NCBI GenBank assembly: GCA_021234155.1
Contig: JAJEKV010000084.1
Coordinates: 1,240,001 to 1,304,000 of the forward strand
Source of the DNA: Isoetes taiwanensis
Taxonomy: Eukaryota; Streptophyta; Lycopodiopsida; Isoetales; Isoetaceae
Reading direction: 5' to 3'
DNA length: 64,000 nt
Shown in pieces: positions 31,938-44,308 of the stretch. How positions within the stretch are numbered: position 1 is the first letter of the stretch; each line of letters opens with the position of its first letter. The position numbers were made by a program, and so were the translations under genes. Below the pieces are notes generated by a model. The model did no database searches, had not been told where the DNA came from, and saw nothing but the letters and a program-made list of their open reading frames with translations.

Positions 31938-34163
31938 GGGAAATTTACCAAAATAACCCTAATTATTGACTTATTTCCCAAAAAGCCCTTTGTATTTTTG
32001 AAATTCCTAAAATGCCCTTAATTCTTAAGTATTTTCCTAAATAGCCCGTTATAATTTAAAAATCACTAGAGATAAGCCTATCATTCCAATACTAGAAATG
32101 ATCAAAGCCAACTAATTTAATGCTTTTACAAAAATCGTATTGAAGGAGAAGCTTTGTGGGCATCTTGTGGAGAAGCTGCTTCATACCCATCCAGGTTACT
32201 TGTAGAGCTCATTTTGCTATTGATATGTTGGAGCTATTTATCCTCCAAATATTGAACTTCTTGAAAATAATGAAATGCTGCCTCTACAACATGTCGTCCT
32301 CCTGGCAGGCCTATAAGGTTCCCAAAATGTAGTTGGAGTATCGTGTACCCCAAGATTTTGGGTGGTTTGGGGGCTGTATCCGTATACTTATACGTATAAA
32401 TCTTACGCTGGAATATCGAGTTCGAGTCTTGGGACTATTTCATGGTTTGGAAGGGCCGATTCCACGTGGCGATTTGGTTGCAGCACGTAGAAGGTGTGGC
32501 GAAGTAGTCGGCATGGTACACAGGAAGCGGCCAAGTTCTTGAAGCCATAGTCTTCTCCATGGTAAATGGTCTTATCTGTTCTTGAAGCCCTAGTTTGTCT
32601 GTGGTAAATCGCCATAGCTACTTCTGCCGGATCTGCTTCCAACCTGCTAATTTTGCTTGCAACCATGTTTGTCGGATCTGCTTCCAACCTGCTTATTCTA
32701 CTGGAACATAAATGGCAGCAAGAGCTTGGCGGCCTTTTCAACAGAGAACTAGACAAGACAAGATCTCTCAACTGGATCTTTTTTTTCCTTTTCCGTTCTA
32801 TCTCAGACAAACAGAGTAAGGATCATTCTCAATATCCGCACTGAAGAAGTATGCAATCACTGGAACATGGATTAAGGTTTGCATAAAGAAAATGTCGCAG
32901 TTGCCCATTGTGGGATGGAGTTCGGCACGTTTCTTTTCTTAATTCCAAGATCTAACACCTGGAAGCTTTTTTCTGATCTGCAAGCTCTAGTGTGACAGAG
33001 GACCTCTTATATGCAGATGATCCGATGAAGAGTTTTGGAGACGGATAGAGAGGGTTTTCTGTACCATTTTCGTGTAGAGGATGAATGGAGTGGCATATTG
33101 TATTCTCTTTGTATGGCAGTGGATTGAACGATTGAATGAAGTAATAAGGTTTTCAGTGCTCTTTCTCCAGAAACGATTACATGTTTTGAGCGTCTTTCTA
33201 CATAAAATTTCTGATTGTTCTGGTGTTTTTATGCATGTGCACTCTGGAACTGCAGGTGTTTGTGCACAATGCATTCGTGATGCTTGTTTCCTCGGGGATA
33301 ACTTGATTGCAGCATAGGTTATGTTAAGTGTACAGATCGTAGAGAAGAAAATATTTGTTTTAAAGGCAAGCATATGCAGGCCTTTGTGCAGGGTGCATTT
33401 GTACTACTTGCTTGGGACGGATGAAGGCGCTAAATGTGGAGGCGATGGCGCCATTGATGCAGGAGCCATGACGGTAGAGAAGCATCTCTGTCCTATGCCA
33501 TAACTGTCGCTTTGTCAAAATTGTTGAATTGGCTCAAAATTGCTGTACTGCGCACTTCTCAAGTTTGCTAGAATTGCCTATGGTAGGAGAGTTCAATTTC
33601 CTAAGCTAGGAAGTTTAATTTGAGTATGCCTTGGTTTGTGATTGACTGCATCATTGACTTGGATACCATGGTTCTAAATCATATGCTGACATGGAAATGG
33701 TGGTTTGACCCCATCACGCGGTCAAGGGACGGCCAAGGCATCTCTATTTGGAATCAATCATGGAATATTCCTATGATCAATGGCTCAAAACAGACGATAA
33801 TATGAAACAGACGATAATCCAAGAGGAAGATAGGGATAGTGAACACTTACACGCATAAGTGCACACGTTGTGGTAACGTCGGACAAAATGAACGCAGTTG
33901 CAGAAATTCTATTTGACATTTCTATTGCATATTTTTGTTATAATGATTTTCTGAATTTTATTTTCTAAATTATTATCTCTATAAGAAACACTTCCTCTGT
34001 AAAAAATGATCTTCTATGTAAATACGTGATTTTTGGTGAGTTTTTGGATACAAAGGGCCTTTTGAGAAAATACTTAAGAACTAAGGGCATTTGGGAATTT
34101 CAAAAATACAAAGGGCTTTTTGGGAATTAAGTGAACAATTAAGGTTATTTTGGTAAATTTCCC
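31938..34163. mobile_element. Non-autonomous element with long TIRs, Mutator-like
   Basis: Terminal inverted repeats of about 110 bp (31938-32050 and 34052-34163) start GGGAAATTTACCAAAATAAC and match at roughly nine of ten positions. Long TIRs of this type suggest a Mutator-like non-autonomous element. Flanking 9-mers (AAAAAAAGA, AAAAACAAC) are too A-rich to prove a target duplication. No transposase is inside; the 2 kb interior has only short frames without a recognised domain. A B-box-like GAGTTCGAGTCT at 32411 hints at a SINE-like fragment. Confidence 0.8.
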
Positions 34164-35372
34164 AAAAACAACATGTATGAGCACCCCAAATAGTGTAATT
34201 TGAGCAGCGGGATCCACCATTGTGGCAGGAAGCATCGACTTTAAAAGGACCTAGAAGCGACGACCGAAAAAAAATGGAGATTATCCTAGCCAGCCGATTT
34301 AGGCTCTCGGGCGAAGTTGGATGATTTTCAATTATCTATATTCTTTTATCTTGAAGACTTTCGCAACTGCGAGATCAGTGAGTGATCTGAAATTATTTTA
34401 AGACCTGCAGATAATGGGATTAAAAATTATTCCATCGATTTAGGAAAATCAATCTAAGACCCGCAAAATAATGGCGCTGCCTGTTGCATGAAACTGGCGC
34501 TGTTGTTGGAATGCTATTTGTGGGCAAAAGGTAGTCCTGATGAAGATTGGAAAGGAAGTCGATTTAAATCAATTGGATGGGCGAATCAATTGGGGAGGAA
34601 TCGTGGAAAGGTTAAAGAGTGGTTCATCCGTTTGAAAGTAGAACGGAATAAAAGACAGGAACAAAATGCCTCCCAGTTACAACTAGATAGCTGCAGGCAG
34701 AAAACGTACCTATCTGTAGACGCGCAAGCATTAAGCGAATGTCCTCCGACACAACAAATCGGTTGAATTGGAGGTAAATGAGAGCTAGATTTGAAGATGC
34801 AGAATAAAAGCCGCAGCATGCTAACTTTTAAACAGTTCGGAAGGATAATTCAATTGAAAGAAATTTAAGACTTTCTTATCAAACTTGCCTTTGAATTTGA
34901 AGGCAAGCAAAGATTCAAATATCGAGAGAATGACCAGATTATGACACGTTAGGTTAGAAACGGAATCGGTTTCACGTGGAATCGCCAAGTATTGCCTACA
35001 GAGAGAAGGAATAAAAGAATAGAATCTTTCTATAATAATGTTTATATATGTCTAGATAAAATAATACTAAGCCTGGGGTGAGGCGAATTACCGTAAAATT
35101 ACGTCTGTTTTCTCAATATTTTTTCCTTTGTCTGTCTATGGGGGCGCGGCATGCAAGAATAAACCTGTTCCGTTCTGGAGAAAATACCCTGTTTGTTTCC
35201 TAAAGCGACAGATCTGCTCCCTAAAGATTTATCCAGCGAGTTTAAATTGACTACATAGAGACGTCTCAATATTAATCTCAACGCAATGGAACACCTGCAG
35301 TTTACAGCATAAAACAAAATGGCATACTTCGCAAATATTCATGTAAACAAGAGAACCTGGAATTGAAAAGAA
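34164..35372. other. Intergenic region
   Basis: A 92-residue frame on the plus strand (34488-34766) is basic and helical but has no recognisable domain. Nothing else is seen. Confidence 0.5.
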
Positions 35373-37109
35373 TTATAATAATTGTTCGTGTAGAGTCTTA
35401 AAATTTTCAATCCCGAACCAGGTCAAGGCTTCCTTTATTCCTGACAAAAATTTCACCATCTGGCCATCATTTGCCAGAGGTGCGAAACAAATATTGTAAA
35501 TATGTTAAAAGCAGTTCAGTGTGAAAGTTGTTTGCCAATAATAGTGAACTCTCTCTCAAAACCCTTAAAGACCAATGCCTTTCTCGAATTTCTGTATTTG
35601 ATTAAGGAATATCCAGGTCATCTGTCAAACAGTTAAAAAAGTTAAACAAATACAAACCAGCATATTTTGCCTAAACGATGTGAGAGAGAACTTACCATAA
35701 CATGTGGTGCAATTCGTACACAATAAGTTCCAAATCCAGTGTAAAACTTTAAAGGTCCACCAGATTTTAGTGTTTTCACGGCACAATCTAGAGATCCTTT
35801 ATATGGATATTTGCCATCTGCATCAGGTTGCATCTTTTGAATCTGCGTCTTGACATAATCAAAGGGTAGACTGCAAGCTGAAGCAAAGAATCCAGAAACT
35901 GCACTGGCACCTGCAATGGTATAACAAGTCTACGTTGTTAAATAACAACACAAAACAATGAGTAGGCCCATGTCGGAGGCTATAATACTCACCAATGACG
36001 GTAGGAATCTCAGTGAAGTTCAAAGTATCTCTGAAGAACTCAACACTTTGATCGTAAGAGGCAAGCATACCCATATTCAGAGCCATTGCTCTTACAACAG
36101 TTGGACCTGCTCCTTTCCACAAAGCTAAGACACCTTCATCAGTAGTAATCCTATATAATGCATGAAATGCATTCTGATAATTCCTCCTTTGTGCAAGAGG
36201 TAAAGTTGCATCAGCTTGCATCCGGATGAGTGCTAAATCAGCTGGGCTTCCAACACTAGCACCAATTGCTCCAGCTGTCAGACCACAAAGTGCCTTCTGG
36301 TACAAAGGCAGTGGTTTGCCATCATTTGCTGCAGTGGCCTTAGCTGTCAAGACCCTGCAAGGAGTTCCACAATTTTCTGTTACTCCAAAAACATTTCTAA
36401 CTGCCAAATGCTCGGCTATACATTAAAAGCAGCTTCTCTGTCAGCTATGAGCAGACTTGATATATTTGTGCAAAGTGTTATTTCTTTAAATTCCTTAAAA
36501 AGCTAATTATTCAAAACGCTAGATGCCTCATGAAAATTGAGTCCATGCTTTAAGTATGTCAAGAAAAAATCAATATTAATAATGTTACCTAAATGATCCA
36601 AGTCTCGCAGTCGTGTATGTTGCTTGCCTTAGCAGACCAGCAGACAAACCCTAAAACAGTTGAAATAGCATAAACAATATTAACTATTAACTCTAGTATG
36701 TAACGTGAATTTTATACATTTCTCCAATAGTGTCAAACGTATGAAAGAAGTCCCGGTTTAGTGAAGTAGTGAACCTTGTAGAGGCCACCAAATCCCTCGT
36801 TTTTTACAACATCTTTTGCTACTTGGATTGCAGTCCCCTGCCCGAGCTGGATCCTCACCTACAAAAAACCTATGCTTCACATTCCATCAGCTATTCGCAA
36901 CACTTTCTCAACATACAGAAATAACTTTCTTTCTTAATCATGTATAGTGTGATGAAGGATAAAAACTTGCCAATTACCTTAACCATATCGATTGGCTGGA
37001 TCACACAGGTCGCTCCCATTCCCGAAAGCCCACCATTCATAAAAGGTTTCACAGTCGACCATAGAGTGCTTTTGGGCTTTTGCTCCACCGCCACAGCTGC
37101 GGAGGCCAT
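35373..37109 (-). CDS. DTC: Mitochondrial 2-oxoglutarate/malate (dicarboxylate-tricarboxylate) carrier
   Basis: Six exons on the minus strand: 37109-36978, 36858-36775, 36650-36589, 36354-35993, 35910-35696 and probably 35432-35373, all with GT-AG introns and consistent phases, giving about 304 residues (family about 300). The three carrier repeats each have the PX[DE]XX[KR] signature: QPIDMVKVRI, SPADLALIRM and LPFDYVKTQI. VRIQLGQG after the first signature is typical of plant DTC and animal oxoglutarate carriers. The protein sits in the inner mitochondrial membrane with six helices and exchanges 2-oxoglutarate, malate and other dicarboxylates (tricarboxylates in plants). The ATG at 37109 (MASAAVAVEQKPK) fits the family N-terminus. 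The last exon (EALTWFGIENFKTL) is the least certain. No defect is seen. Confidence 0.93.
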
Positions 37110-37345
37110 TATGCCAAAGCTAGCAGAAAAAAAAAAAGGCATAGGGGTATAAGCTAGGAAAGTTAGCGGCCAAAAACTGGAAGATGAACTTATGCTACCT
37201 ACCTTGAAAGCCGATCTGTGGAGGCGGAGCTGGAGAGGAAGTGGGGCGCCTGAGGAAGTCGAGATCCGGCCGCTAGATGCACAGGCAAATAGAATACAAT
37301 TGGTATCAGGAGCTTTTAGAATAATGGAGGTCCCTTATTAGGTTA

Positions 37346-38449
37346 GGCCCTTTTTCCACGGCATTCTGTCTTAAATTTGTGAAGATATGATTGGGCCACA
37401 TATAAGATACCTTAGTTTTGCCACACAAATTTTTAAGACATGTCGCATGTGCCTAACGTACAACTTTGGAGTCCCATTTTCTTCCGGGGGAACCCCTTGC
37501 AAGAAAATAAGATAGCAAATCTTATCCAATCGCAGGGCTTCTTCACCGAAAATTGTGAGGCTCAAAAAAATGAGATCGAAGAGGAATTTATCGGACTGTA
37601 AAGTCTCTTCTTTGTCAGATTTGCTGGCTTGTCCGATTTGCCCAGCTTCCGCTTCTCCCACGCCATATCAAGGACAAAAACTGCAGCCCCAATTCTTCCT
37701 CCAGCAGATCATCTGTGCAGAGCAATTTTGACATGCCAGCTCAAGCTTCCTTATTACACTTCCCAGGCGCAGATTCTTTTTGGGGAGATTGATTATAAAG
37801 TGAAATCATTCTGCACGGAATCTGCAGGTTCTTTAGACCTGTCTGCAGCAAATGAAAAAGCCAAGACTTTGATCATGGACAGTGCTGATTCCACAGAAAA
37901 TATGAGCTTAGCCTCTTCAGCAGCAGGTTTTGTTAAAACATACTCCAGATACTCCAAATGATATCCTGCATACGGATTTTGTATGGGCATTTATGGCTGA
38001 AAATTGAAAAATACAGCCAATTTTCTTACATTTCTATGTTTTCTCAACATCTGCTCTACTTGAAAGGATCTATCCCAACTCGTCTTGATCATCATGCCAT
38101 ATTTGCTGGATTACAGGCATTACAGACAAGGAAGGAAGCTATGATAAACAATTTCATGCTTGTTAGATATGCTGCCTCATCTGCAACAGCTATCACGCAT
38201 CAAGAATTGTGAAATTGCAATTGAGTGAAATTGTGCCTCTCCGTGACAAAATATGCAAGGAAACCACGGAGAGATTGAGTAGTGGAAAAGCAAATTTATG
38301 AGACATGTCTTATATTATAAGACATCTCTTATAATGAAGCCATGGAAACTATTTTTTTTAAGACATGTCACAAAAATGATGTGGCACCTCAAATGCTATC
38401 TTATAGTTATAAGAGAGCCATATTTTAAGCCAACCGTGGCAAAAGGGCC
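37346..38449. mobile_element. PIF/Harbinger-like non-autonomous element
   Basis: Ends are inverse: GGCCCTTTTTCCACGG at the left, matching the right end read inwards (GGCCCTTTTGCCACGG). Both sides carry TTA (37343-37345, 38450-38452), the usual PIF/Harbinger target duplication. Subterminal stretches with AAGACATGTC are also inverted. The interior has no transposase; a 110-residue frame at 37629-37961 has no recognised domain. The left end lies about 240 bp upstream of the carrier's start codon, within its probable promoter. Confidence 0.82.
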
Positions 38450-38748
38450 TTAGCATATTCTATACTTTATGGCGTCCTATCTAACTTTGATTTCCAGCCA
38501 TAGATGCATAGAATATTCCCCACACTTCCAGATCGGCGGCCACAAACTTTTTAAACCAAAAAACCTAAACATCCAATCAATGGTGCAAAACAACTGCATA
38601 GTCTAAGATATTTTGTTCACAACATATTTACATACATCAGAAACCATAGCTTCACATCACAAAATCACAAGCATGTGAGTTCAAACACTAAAACACAAGA
38701 CAGTATTCACTTGGCTGCTGTATGCACAGAACATACAAAAATTCCTAT

Positions 38749-40412
38749 TTATGGCGCCCTCCTCTCGCTAGCAGCCCCGCCGTAAGTGTCATGACGGCGC
38801 CTCACCAGCTCCAGCTCGCGCAATTCCTTGATAAGGAGCGCCCTGCATAGATTGAGATGTGAGCGAAGCATGCCTCTTTCAAATATAACCAAATCCGCCT
38901 CACATCGATCCACCACTTGCATAGCGCTCTCAATCTCCTCCAGAACTGTTGCAAGTGCCATTCGCAGATTCTGCACAGCAGAACATACGTTCATAATAGC
39001 CTCTTGCGCATCCTTCATTATCTGCGCAAAATCAAACTCTCTTTCCTTCTGACTGGACTCGACAACAGATTGGTCCACAGACTCAACCTTCTCAGAGCTG
39101 TCACTAATCACCACGACCTCGCGCTCACCATCGTGGACTATCCTCATGCCATTGTCCGCTGCAATAAAACAACAAAGCATAAGACGTGCACATCAACATT
39201 CTCATATTAAAGAGTCAGAATGCTACATCACGCAATGTCAAATTCATCATCATTAATGTCAAGAGGGATAAATTCTGCAAAGGGACCAGCAGGTTCTGGA
39301 GATGGTGGTTGTGACGCCACTTCTAGCATATACAAAGTCATCAGCGCTACTTCCTCTCTCCAAACTCTCTCTCTCCATCATCAAATACACCTGCGGCATC
39401 CCAGAACATTTTCCTCCTCTTCCTTACTCGCTCAATTGGAACCACACCTGGTTGAGATTCAAATAAAGCCATCCTCACATCCTTATATGAACAAGTTTGT
39501 GGAGAAAGCATAATTCTCCACGCCACTTGCACCCTCTTCAGTGACGCATATGCAGAATTGTTAGATAAAATCCATGAGCTGGCCGACCTCAAGTTTCCGG
39601 TCTGTAATATGCATCTAAAGGTATGGAGAAGAGGCACGCCCCGGAATTTGCCTCCATGAGAAGAAACAAAATGCAATGCCTTCTTCATGAGATTTCGATT
39701 ATCAAGCACCATCAGGTGCTTTATCTCTCCAGCACCGTACGGTGCATACAGCTCTTTGCCTATACTGATCTGCTCTGAAGTCACATTATGGATATGCACT
39801 CTGAAATGTAAGTTCCCAATATCTTTGAGGCAGTATCCGACGATCCCCTCAAAGCAGTGCCATTTACTACCACAAAGGGCTTTGCACAGGATCATAGCTC
39901 CGGCGAGCTTAGAGATATTCCAACCTAAGAAATTTTTTATCCTTACATTCAAACTGGCAGGGGTTTTGCATCAGATTGCATCACCGCCTGTATATGGAGA
40001 TGATCAAGAGATGACCCCCTCTCTAGAGCTGCCATGCCCGCCTTGGAGTTTTCCTTCAGGATCCTGTCATACAGCACGAGGGGAACATCGCATCCCCGAA
40101 CACTATCGTGACATGCGTATCTAAGAAGCACGGCAAGTCTATAGCTTCTTCGCCTCCTCCACCGCCAATATCTGTTTCCAAGTGCTCCTCCATGAAAGTC
40201 AGAGCCCTCCTGCCTGTACCCCTTCCTCGCTTCCTTGCTCCACCCCTATTCATCTGCATCTGTCGACAGGTGGCCTCTTCATCTATAGCCCCATCCCTCA
40301 CACTCTCACTAACAGAAGATGGCAAATTCACATCTGCTCTTATACCAACAGCCCTCATGCAGGAGCCTCCTCGCTCTCTCCCCTTGCCTCTACCTCTCTT
40401 CGCACTTCCCAT
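38749..40412 (-). pseudogene. HUH endonuclease (Rep-like) gene, copy 1
   Basis: The minus strand encodes a basic N-terminus (RGGARKRGRGTGRR), then ERGSSLDHLHIQAV (HUH motif as HLH, around 40010). After a frame change near 39955 comes CFEGIVGYCLKDIGNLHF with the Tyr/Lys motif YxxK of single-tyrosine Rep nucleases. The frame runs to 39347 and a downstream exon (39145-38749) encodes an acidic linker and a helical end (RSHLNLCRALLIKELRELELVRRRH). The same order of motifs is found in the gene at 42365-44308, including the last helix. HUH plus one YxxK tyrosine fits the Replitron type of transposase; helicase or ATPase motifs are absent. Frame changes near 40110 and 39955 indicate decay. The start (ATG 40412) is uncertain because the frame continues upstream into a Gypsy relic. 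Confidence 0.72.
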
Positions 40413-40539
40413 TCTCGCAGCAGCCACACTCACATCAAGAACTACAACTTCAATTCTATCTTCAAACACAGCAGCCTGCACAACTCTTGATTGCTCCTTC
40501 CCATCATAGCCCCCACCAGTAGTCTGCTTTGCTACATCT

Positions 40540-41197
40540 CCTGTCCCCAAAAGTATGACCCGGAATACCGTTGGAACCGTATGGTCTTGACTTGATCTAG
40601 ATTCCACGGGATGGTGTGGTCTATCATTTGTGATGCTCAAGGACGAGCAAAGTTCTAGTGGGAGACATCGTAACGGACCCATGGGAAATCGCTCGAGTAG
40701 ATCTGGATTTTGCGTTCCCGAGACACCGGTATAAATAGATAAAAGCGACTACTCATAAATGTCTAGATGATTTTGTCCAGTTGGTTAAGGGCATGTCGGT
40801 TAGGAATGTTACATTTTGTATCAGAGGATGGCTCGAGTTCGAGTCTCCATGGAGGCAAGTATGACTCGGAATACTGTTGGTCGGTAGGTCATGACTTGGT
40901 CTTGGACACCATGGATAGTCTCCATGGAGGCAAGTATGACTCGGAATACTGTTGGTCGGTAGGTCATGACTTGGTCTTGGACACCATGGGATAGTGTGGT
41001 CTATGGTTTGTGATGCTCGAGGACGAGCATACTTCTAGTGGGAGAAATTGCAACGGACCCATGAGAGATCGCTCGAGTGGATCTTCGTGTTGCATTTCCA
41101 AGACAACAGCATAAATGAGTAGAAGCGACTGCTCATAAACGTCTAGACAGTTTTGCCCAGTTGGTTAAAGGACACGTCGATTAGGAATGATACACTA
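40540..41197 (-). mobile_element. Gypsy relic with internal duplications
   Basis: Phrases GTGATGCTC(A/G)AGGACGAGCA followed by TAGTGGGAGA (40634-40664 and 41010-41043) resemble the pol end and polypurine tract of Gypsy elements. A unit of about 350-370 bp is present twice, and a 69 bp unit (ATGACTCGGAATACTGTTGG) is repeated in tandem at 40860-40990. At 40784-40845 the unit has an A-box-like TTGGTTAAGGG and a B-box-like GAGTTCGAGTC, as in tRNA-derived sequences. Confidence 0.55.
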
Positions 41198-41884
41198 TCT
41201 TTATATTCGAAAGCCATTATCGCACACATATATATTATATTTTAAAATCATAGACATTCCAAATAATAGATGACCATAATCGGAATGTGATATGCACACC
41301 CATGCTCTGGGCTATAGAATCGACGGTTCCAACACCCTAGGTAGCCTAGGGCACACCTCATTTAATATGTAGCATAATAATTTGGAGGTTCTAGAGGGAT
41401 TTGATGGAGTATAAATGACCACACTCAAAACCATATACCGCACCTCTATAACGCTTGAATGGATCGTTGTCATTGAAAAAAAATTACGTTAAATCGTTGG
41501 TTCCATTGGTCAAAACCTTTTTTATTACGACACTAATTACTTTGGTGGGGTTCGACTCCCTTTATTTCGTGTTCGAAAATTTTCGAATTTCTATATTTTG
41601 TATTTCGAATTTATAGAAGCACCCGTATTTTATATTGTAAAATCATAAATACCCCAAATTATAAATAACCATAATCAAAACGAGATTCACAAACCCATGT
41701 TTTAGGTCGTATGATCGACGGATTCAACATCCCACATAGTCAAAGGTGCACTTCGTCCACAATATGTACAGACACATGTACACTCCACACACCATGCGAA
41801 AAATGATTCATGCAATAAACTAAGCATGCAACTTCCCGAACTAACCCTATTTAATGCTTGGCAATGCCAGGCACTCGTTACTAG
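41198..41884 (+). mobile_element. Short non-autonomous Helitron
   Basis: The 3' end at 41855-41884 is a hairpin (GCTTGGCAATGCCAGGC) followed by ACTCGTTACTAG and then T. The 5' end is placed at TCTTTATATTCGAAAG (41198) after A, which is less certain. The element truncates the second copy of the Gypsy relic's duplicated unit. Confidence 0.6.
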
Positions 41885-42364
41885 TATTTTCCATTCAGTA
41901 TATTCGTGTATTTCATTTTACCCATGTAATTCAGCTAAAAGATACCCAACCTTCAATAAGGTTTGCTAGTTCATGAAAGCGTATGTTTATAACATAAGGT
42001 TTTAATGGTTAATGGGGTGTATTGTAGGAAAATGTGTACATAAAAGGGGGCTAAAAGAATCTTCACGATTTCTACTCTTGTTCATTGGGTTAGGTTCAGT
42101 AGTTAGGTTAGATTTAGTAGGTTACGTTTCGCGGGAGATTGTGGAGTTTCGCGGATGTGGACAAGCAGGTCGGGTGCATGGTCTGATGCAGGCGCTATGT
42201 TTGGAAGGTGCCTCTTTCTGTTCCTGGCAAGCTGGAAGTGGATAAGATGGGGAATCCGGCCCTCTTACAGTCTATAAATCGTGACCTTGGAGCCGGCTTG
42301 CGTAACCAACCAGGTGAGCTTCAGATACCCTTCTGTTTTTCGTTGTTCTGTTTGTTTTGTTTCC
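41885..42364. other. Region upstream of HUH gene copy 2
   Basis: No other gene seen. Open frames here have no recognised domain and may be leader sequence of the HUH gene. Confidence 0.45.
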
Positions 42365-44308
42365 ATGAGGAGGGATGCTAGAAGAGCAGGGCGGGCAGGC
42401 AGGAATGGGCAGCCAGAGTCTTCTTCTGGGAGGTCTGATGTGGAGGCATGCAGAAATGGTGTTGAGGATGAAGGCATAGGCCTCATAGACGCCAGTGTTA
42501 CACTGGGTGTGGCAGGCATGGATGCACCCCCAGAGTTCTATGACATGCTCATTAATTTCTGTCAGGAAGACTGTGTCTCAGGTGCTGTTGCAGCGGAGAG
42601 GGGGAGTGACTTAGATCACCTGCATTACCAGTGTGTCTTTAGGCTTGCTCTGAAGTCCCCTAGAGTAGTGAATTATAAATTTATACCGCCCGTGAACTCG
42701 AGTGGTATAAATTTATAAATTGAACTCGAGTGGTATAAATTTATACCGCTTGCGAGCTTAAGCGGTATAAGTTTATACCATCGCCTCTCATGAAAAGGGC
42801 GGGAGCAGTATAAATTTAGACCGAAATTATTTTACAAAGGAAGCCACGGTATAAATTTATACTACAAGTTCTCTTTAAATACATTTTGCTATAAATCCAA
42901 TACAATATAAAACAAGGAAATTTTATGAGATGGATTTTTATTGTTGGTTATAACGTGACAGGGCGCGGATATAACATGATAATCATCTGGCTAAAACATG
43001 GTTGGCCATGAAGCGGAGGTTTGGGTGGGGAGGTAAGAAGCCTGTGGGGGTTGTTCTTGTTTGTAAGGCATTAAAGAATACGAAGCTCCATTGTTTTGAG
43101 GGGCTAATAGGCTATTGCATGAAGGATATGGGGAAGCCCCACTTCAAGCTGCACACAAAGAATGTTTCTGAGCGCCAATTGGAGATGGGCAAGGATCTTT
43201 ACTTGCTCTATGGTGCAGGGGACATCAAGCATGTCGTAGTTTTGGATAACAGGAACCTCTTGGGAAGAGCCCTTCATTTTGTAAACTATCATGGTGGAAG
43301 GCAGCTGAGTTCTACCTTGTATACACAATCACTAGGATGCCTAGAACCGGTAAATTTATGTTGTCTACTAGCTGGATCCTTCCTTCTAACACTGCTTTTA
43401 TATCTGAGCATAGAGTCAAGGCCGCCTGGCACCTGACACTAAACCCCAGAGTGGCTTTGCCAAGTGATGTTAGGTGTGTGCTCTATGGCATCCCGGCTGG
43501 GATGGAGCCCATTCAGCGGATTGGGAAGGGTAGAAAACGATACTGGGATGAGGCTGCCACGCCTGGAGACATGGATGAGAACTTTGTGGAAGGGGAGGAT
43601 GATGAATTCAGGCCTGAGGCTGTCGTGGACATGCCTGGGACTGATTTTATACCTCTTGACACCACGGATTACACAATGGCAATTGGGTGACTTGTGCTTG
43701 TAGGGGGCTGCCTGCAGGTTTTGTACATATGTTTCTCTTTGTTTTGATTTTGGATCTTTGTTTGCAGTTATTTCTTTATGCCTGGACTAGAGATGGAACG
43801 TGGTGATGGGACTGTAGGGATGGAGATTGGGAATGGGGCTGCTCCTACCAGCAGCCCTGTTGGAGTTGTCGGGATGAGGCCAACTGATGGCGTGATTAAC
43901 ATTGACAGTGATGAAGAGGCCCCATCTTCCCCTCCTCACAGGCCTCCTGCTCTGGGGCCAAGTATCCATGATGTAATTCATAATGTTGCGCCCTCTCCTG
44001 TTGCCTTCTCTCCGAACAGGGAGCGTGTGCAGGTTGCTCTGGAAGTTGTCTCAAGCATTGTTAACATTAATACTCTTGTCGAGTCTGTGGCAGCCTCTGT
44101 CAGATTGTTTAGGATGCAGCTTGGCCGCCTCTTTGCAGCATTGGAAGAGGCCGTTTCCCACATGGAGTGGGAAGAGGTGGAGGTCAGCACAGATGAGCGC
44201 CAGCATATGCGGTCGCATATGAACCTGGCACGGGCTCTTCTTCTCAGGGAATTGCGGCGAATTGACGCTTTGGCCAGGCGCCACAATGCTGTTATGAACA
44301 ACAACTAG
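42365..44308 (+). pseudogene. HUH endonuclease (Rep-like) gene, copy 2
   Basis: ATG at 42365 opens a basic N-terminus (MRRDARRAGRAGRNG), then AAERGSDLDHLHYQCVF (HUH motif HLH, about 42594-42645). After an AT-rich palindromic insertion (about 42665-42995) the protein resumes with VVLVCKALKNTKLHCFEG and GYCMKDMGKPHF (YxxK, about 43110-43145). A one-base frame change near 43300 leads into TSWILPSNTAF and an acidic end. A clean 81 bp intron (43687-43767, GT-AG) joins in phase to a last exon with an SDEEAP-type acidic motif and a terminal helix (MRSHMNLARALLLRELRRID). The catalytic domain nicks and rejoins single-stranded DNA in this class. Copies 1 and 2 are perhaps 40-50% identical and point away from each other. 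Replitron-like identity is inferred from motifs. Confidence 0.75.
42665..42995. repeat. AT-rich palindromic insertion in HUH gene copy 2
   Basis: Contains several complete or partial copies of the palindrome GGTATAAATTTATACC (for example 42674-42690, 42700-42720, 42732-42748, 42850-42870), some flanked by CTCGAG or CTTAAG. It splits the HUH and YxxK motifs, which are adjacent in copy 1. Confidence 0.8.

Noticed and set aside
38749-44308. HUH genes as endogenous geminivirus or other CRESS virus insertions
   Set aside because: No superfamily 3 helicase or capsid gene is visible, and the gene has an intron and a long unrelated C-terminus.
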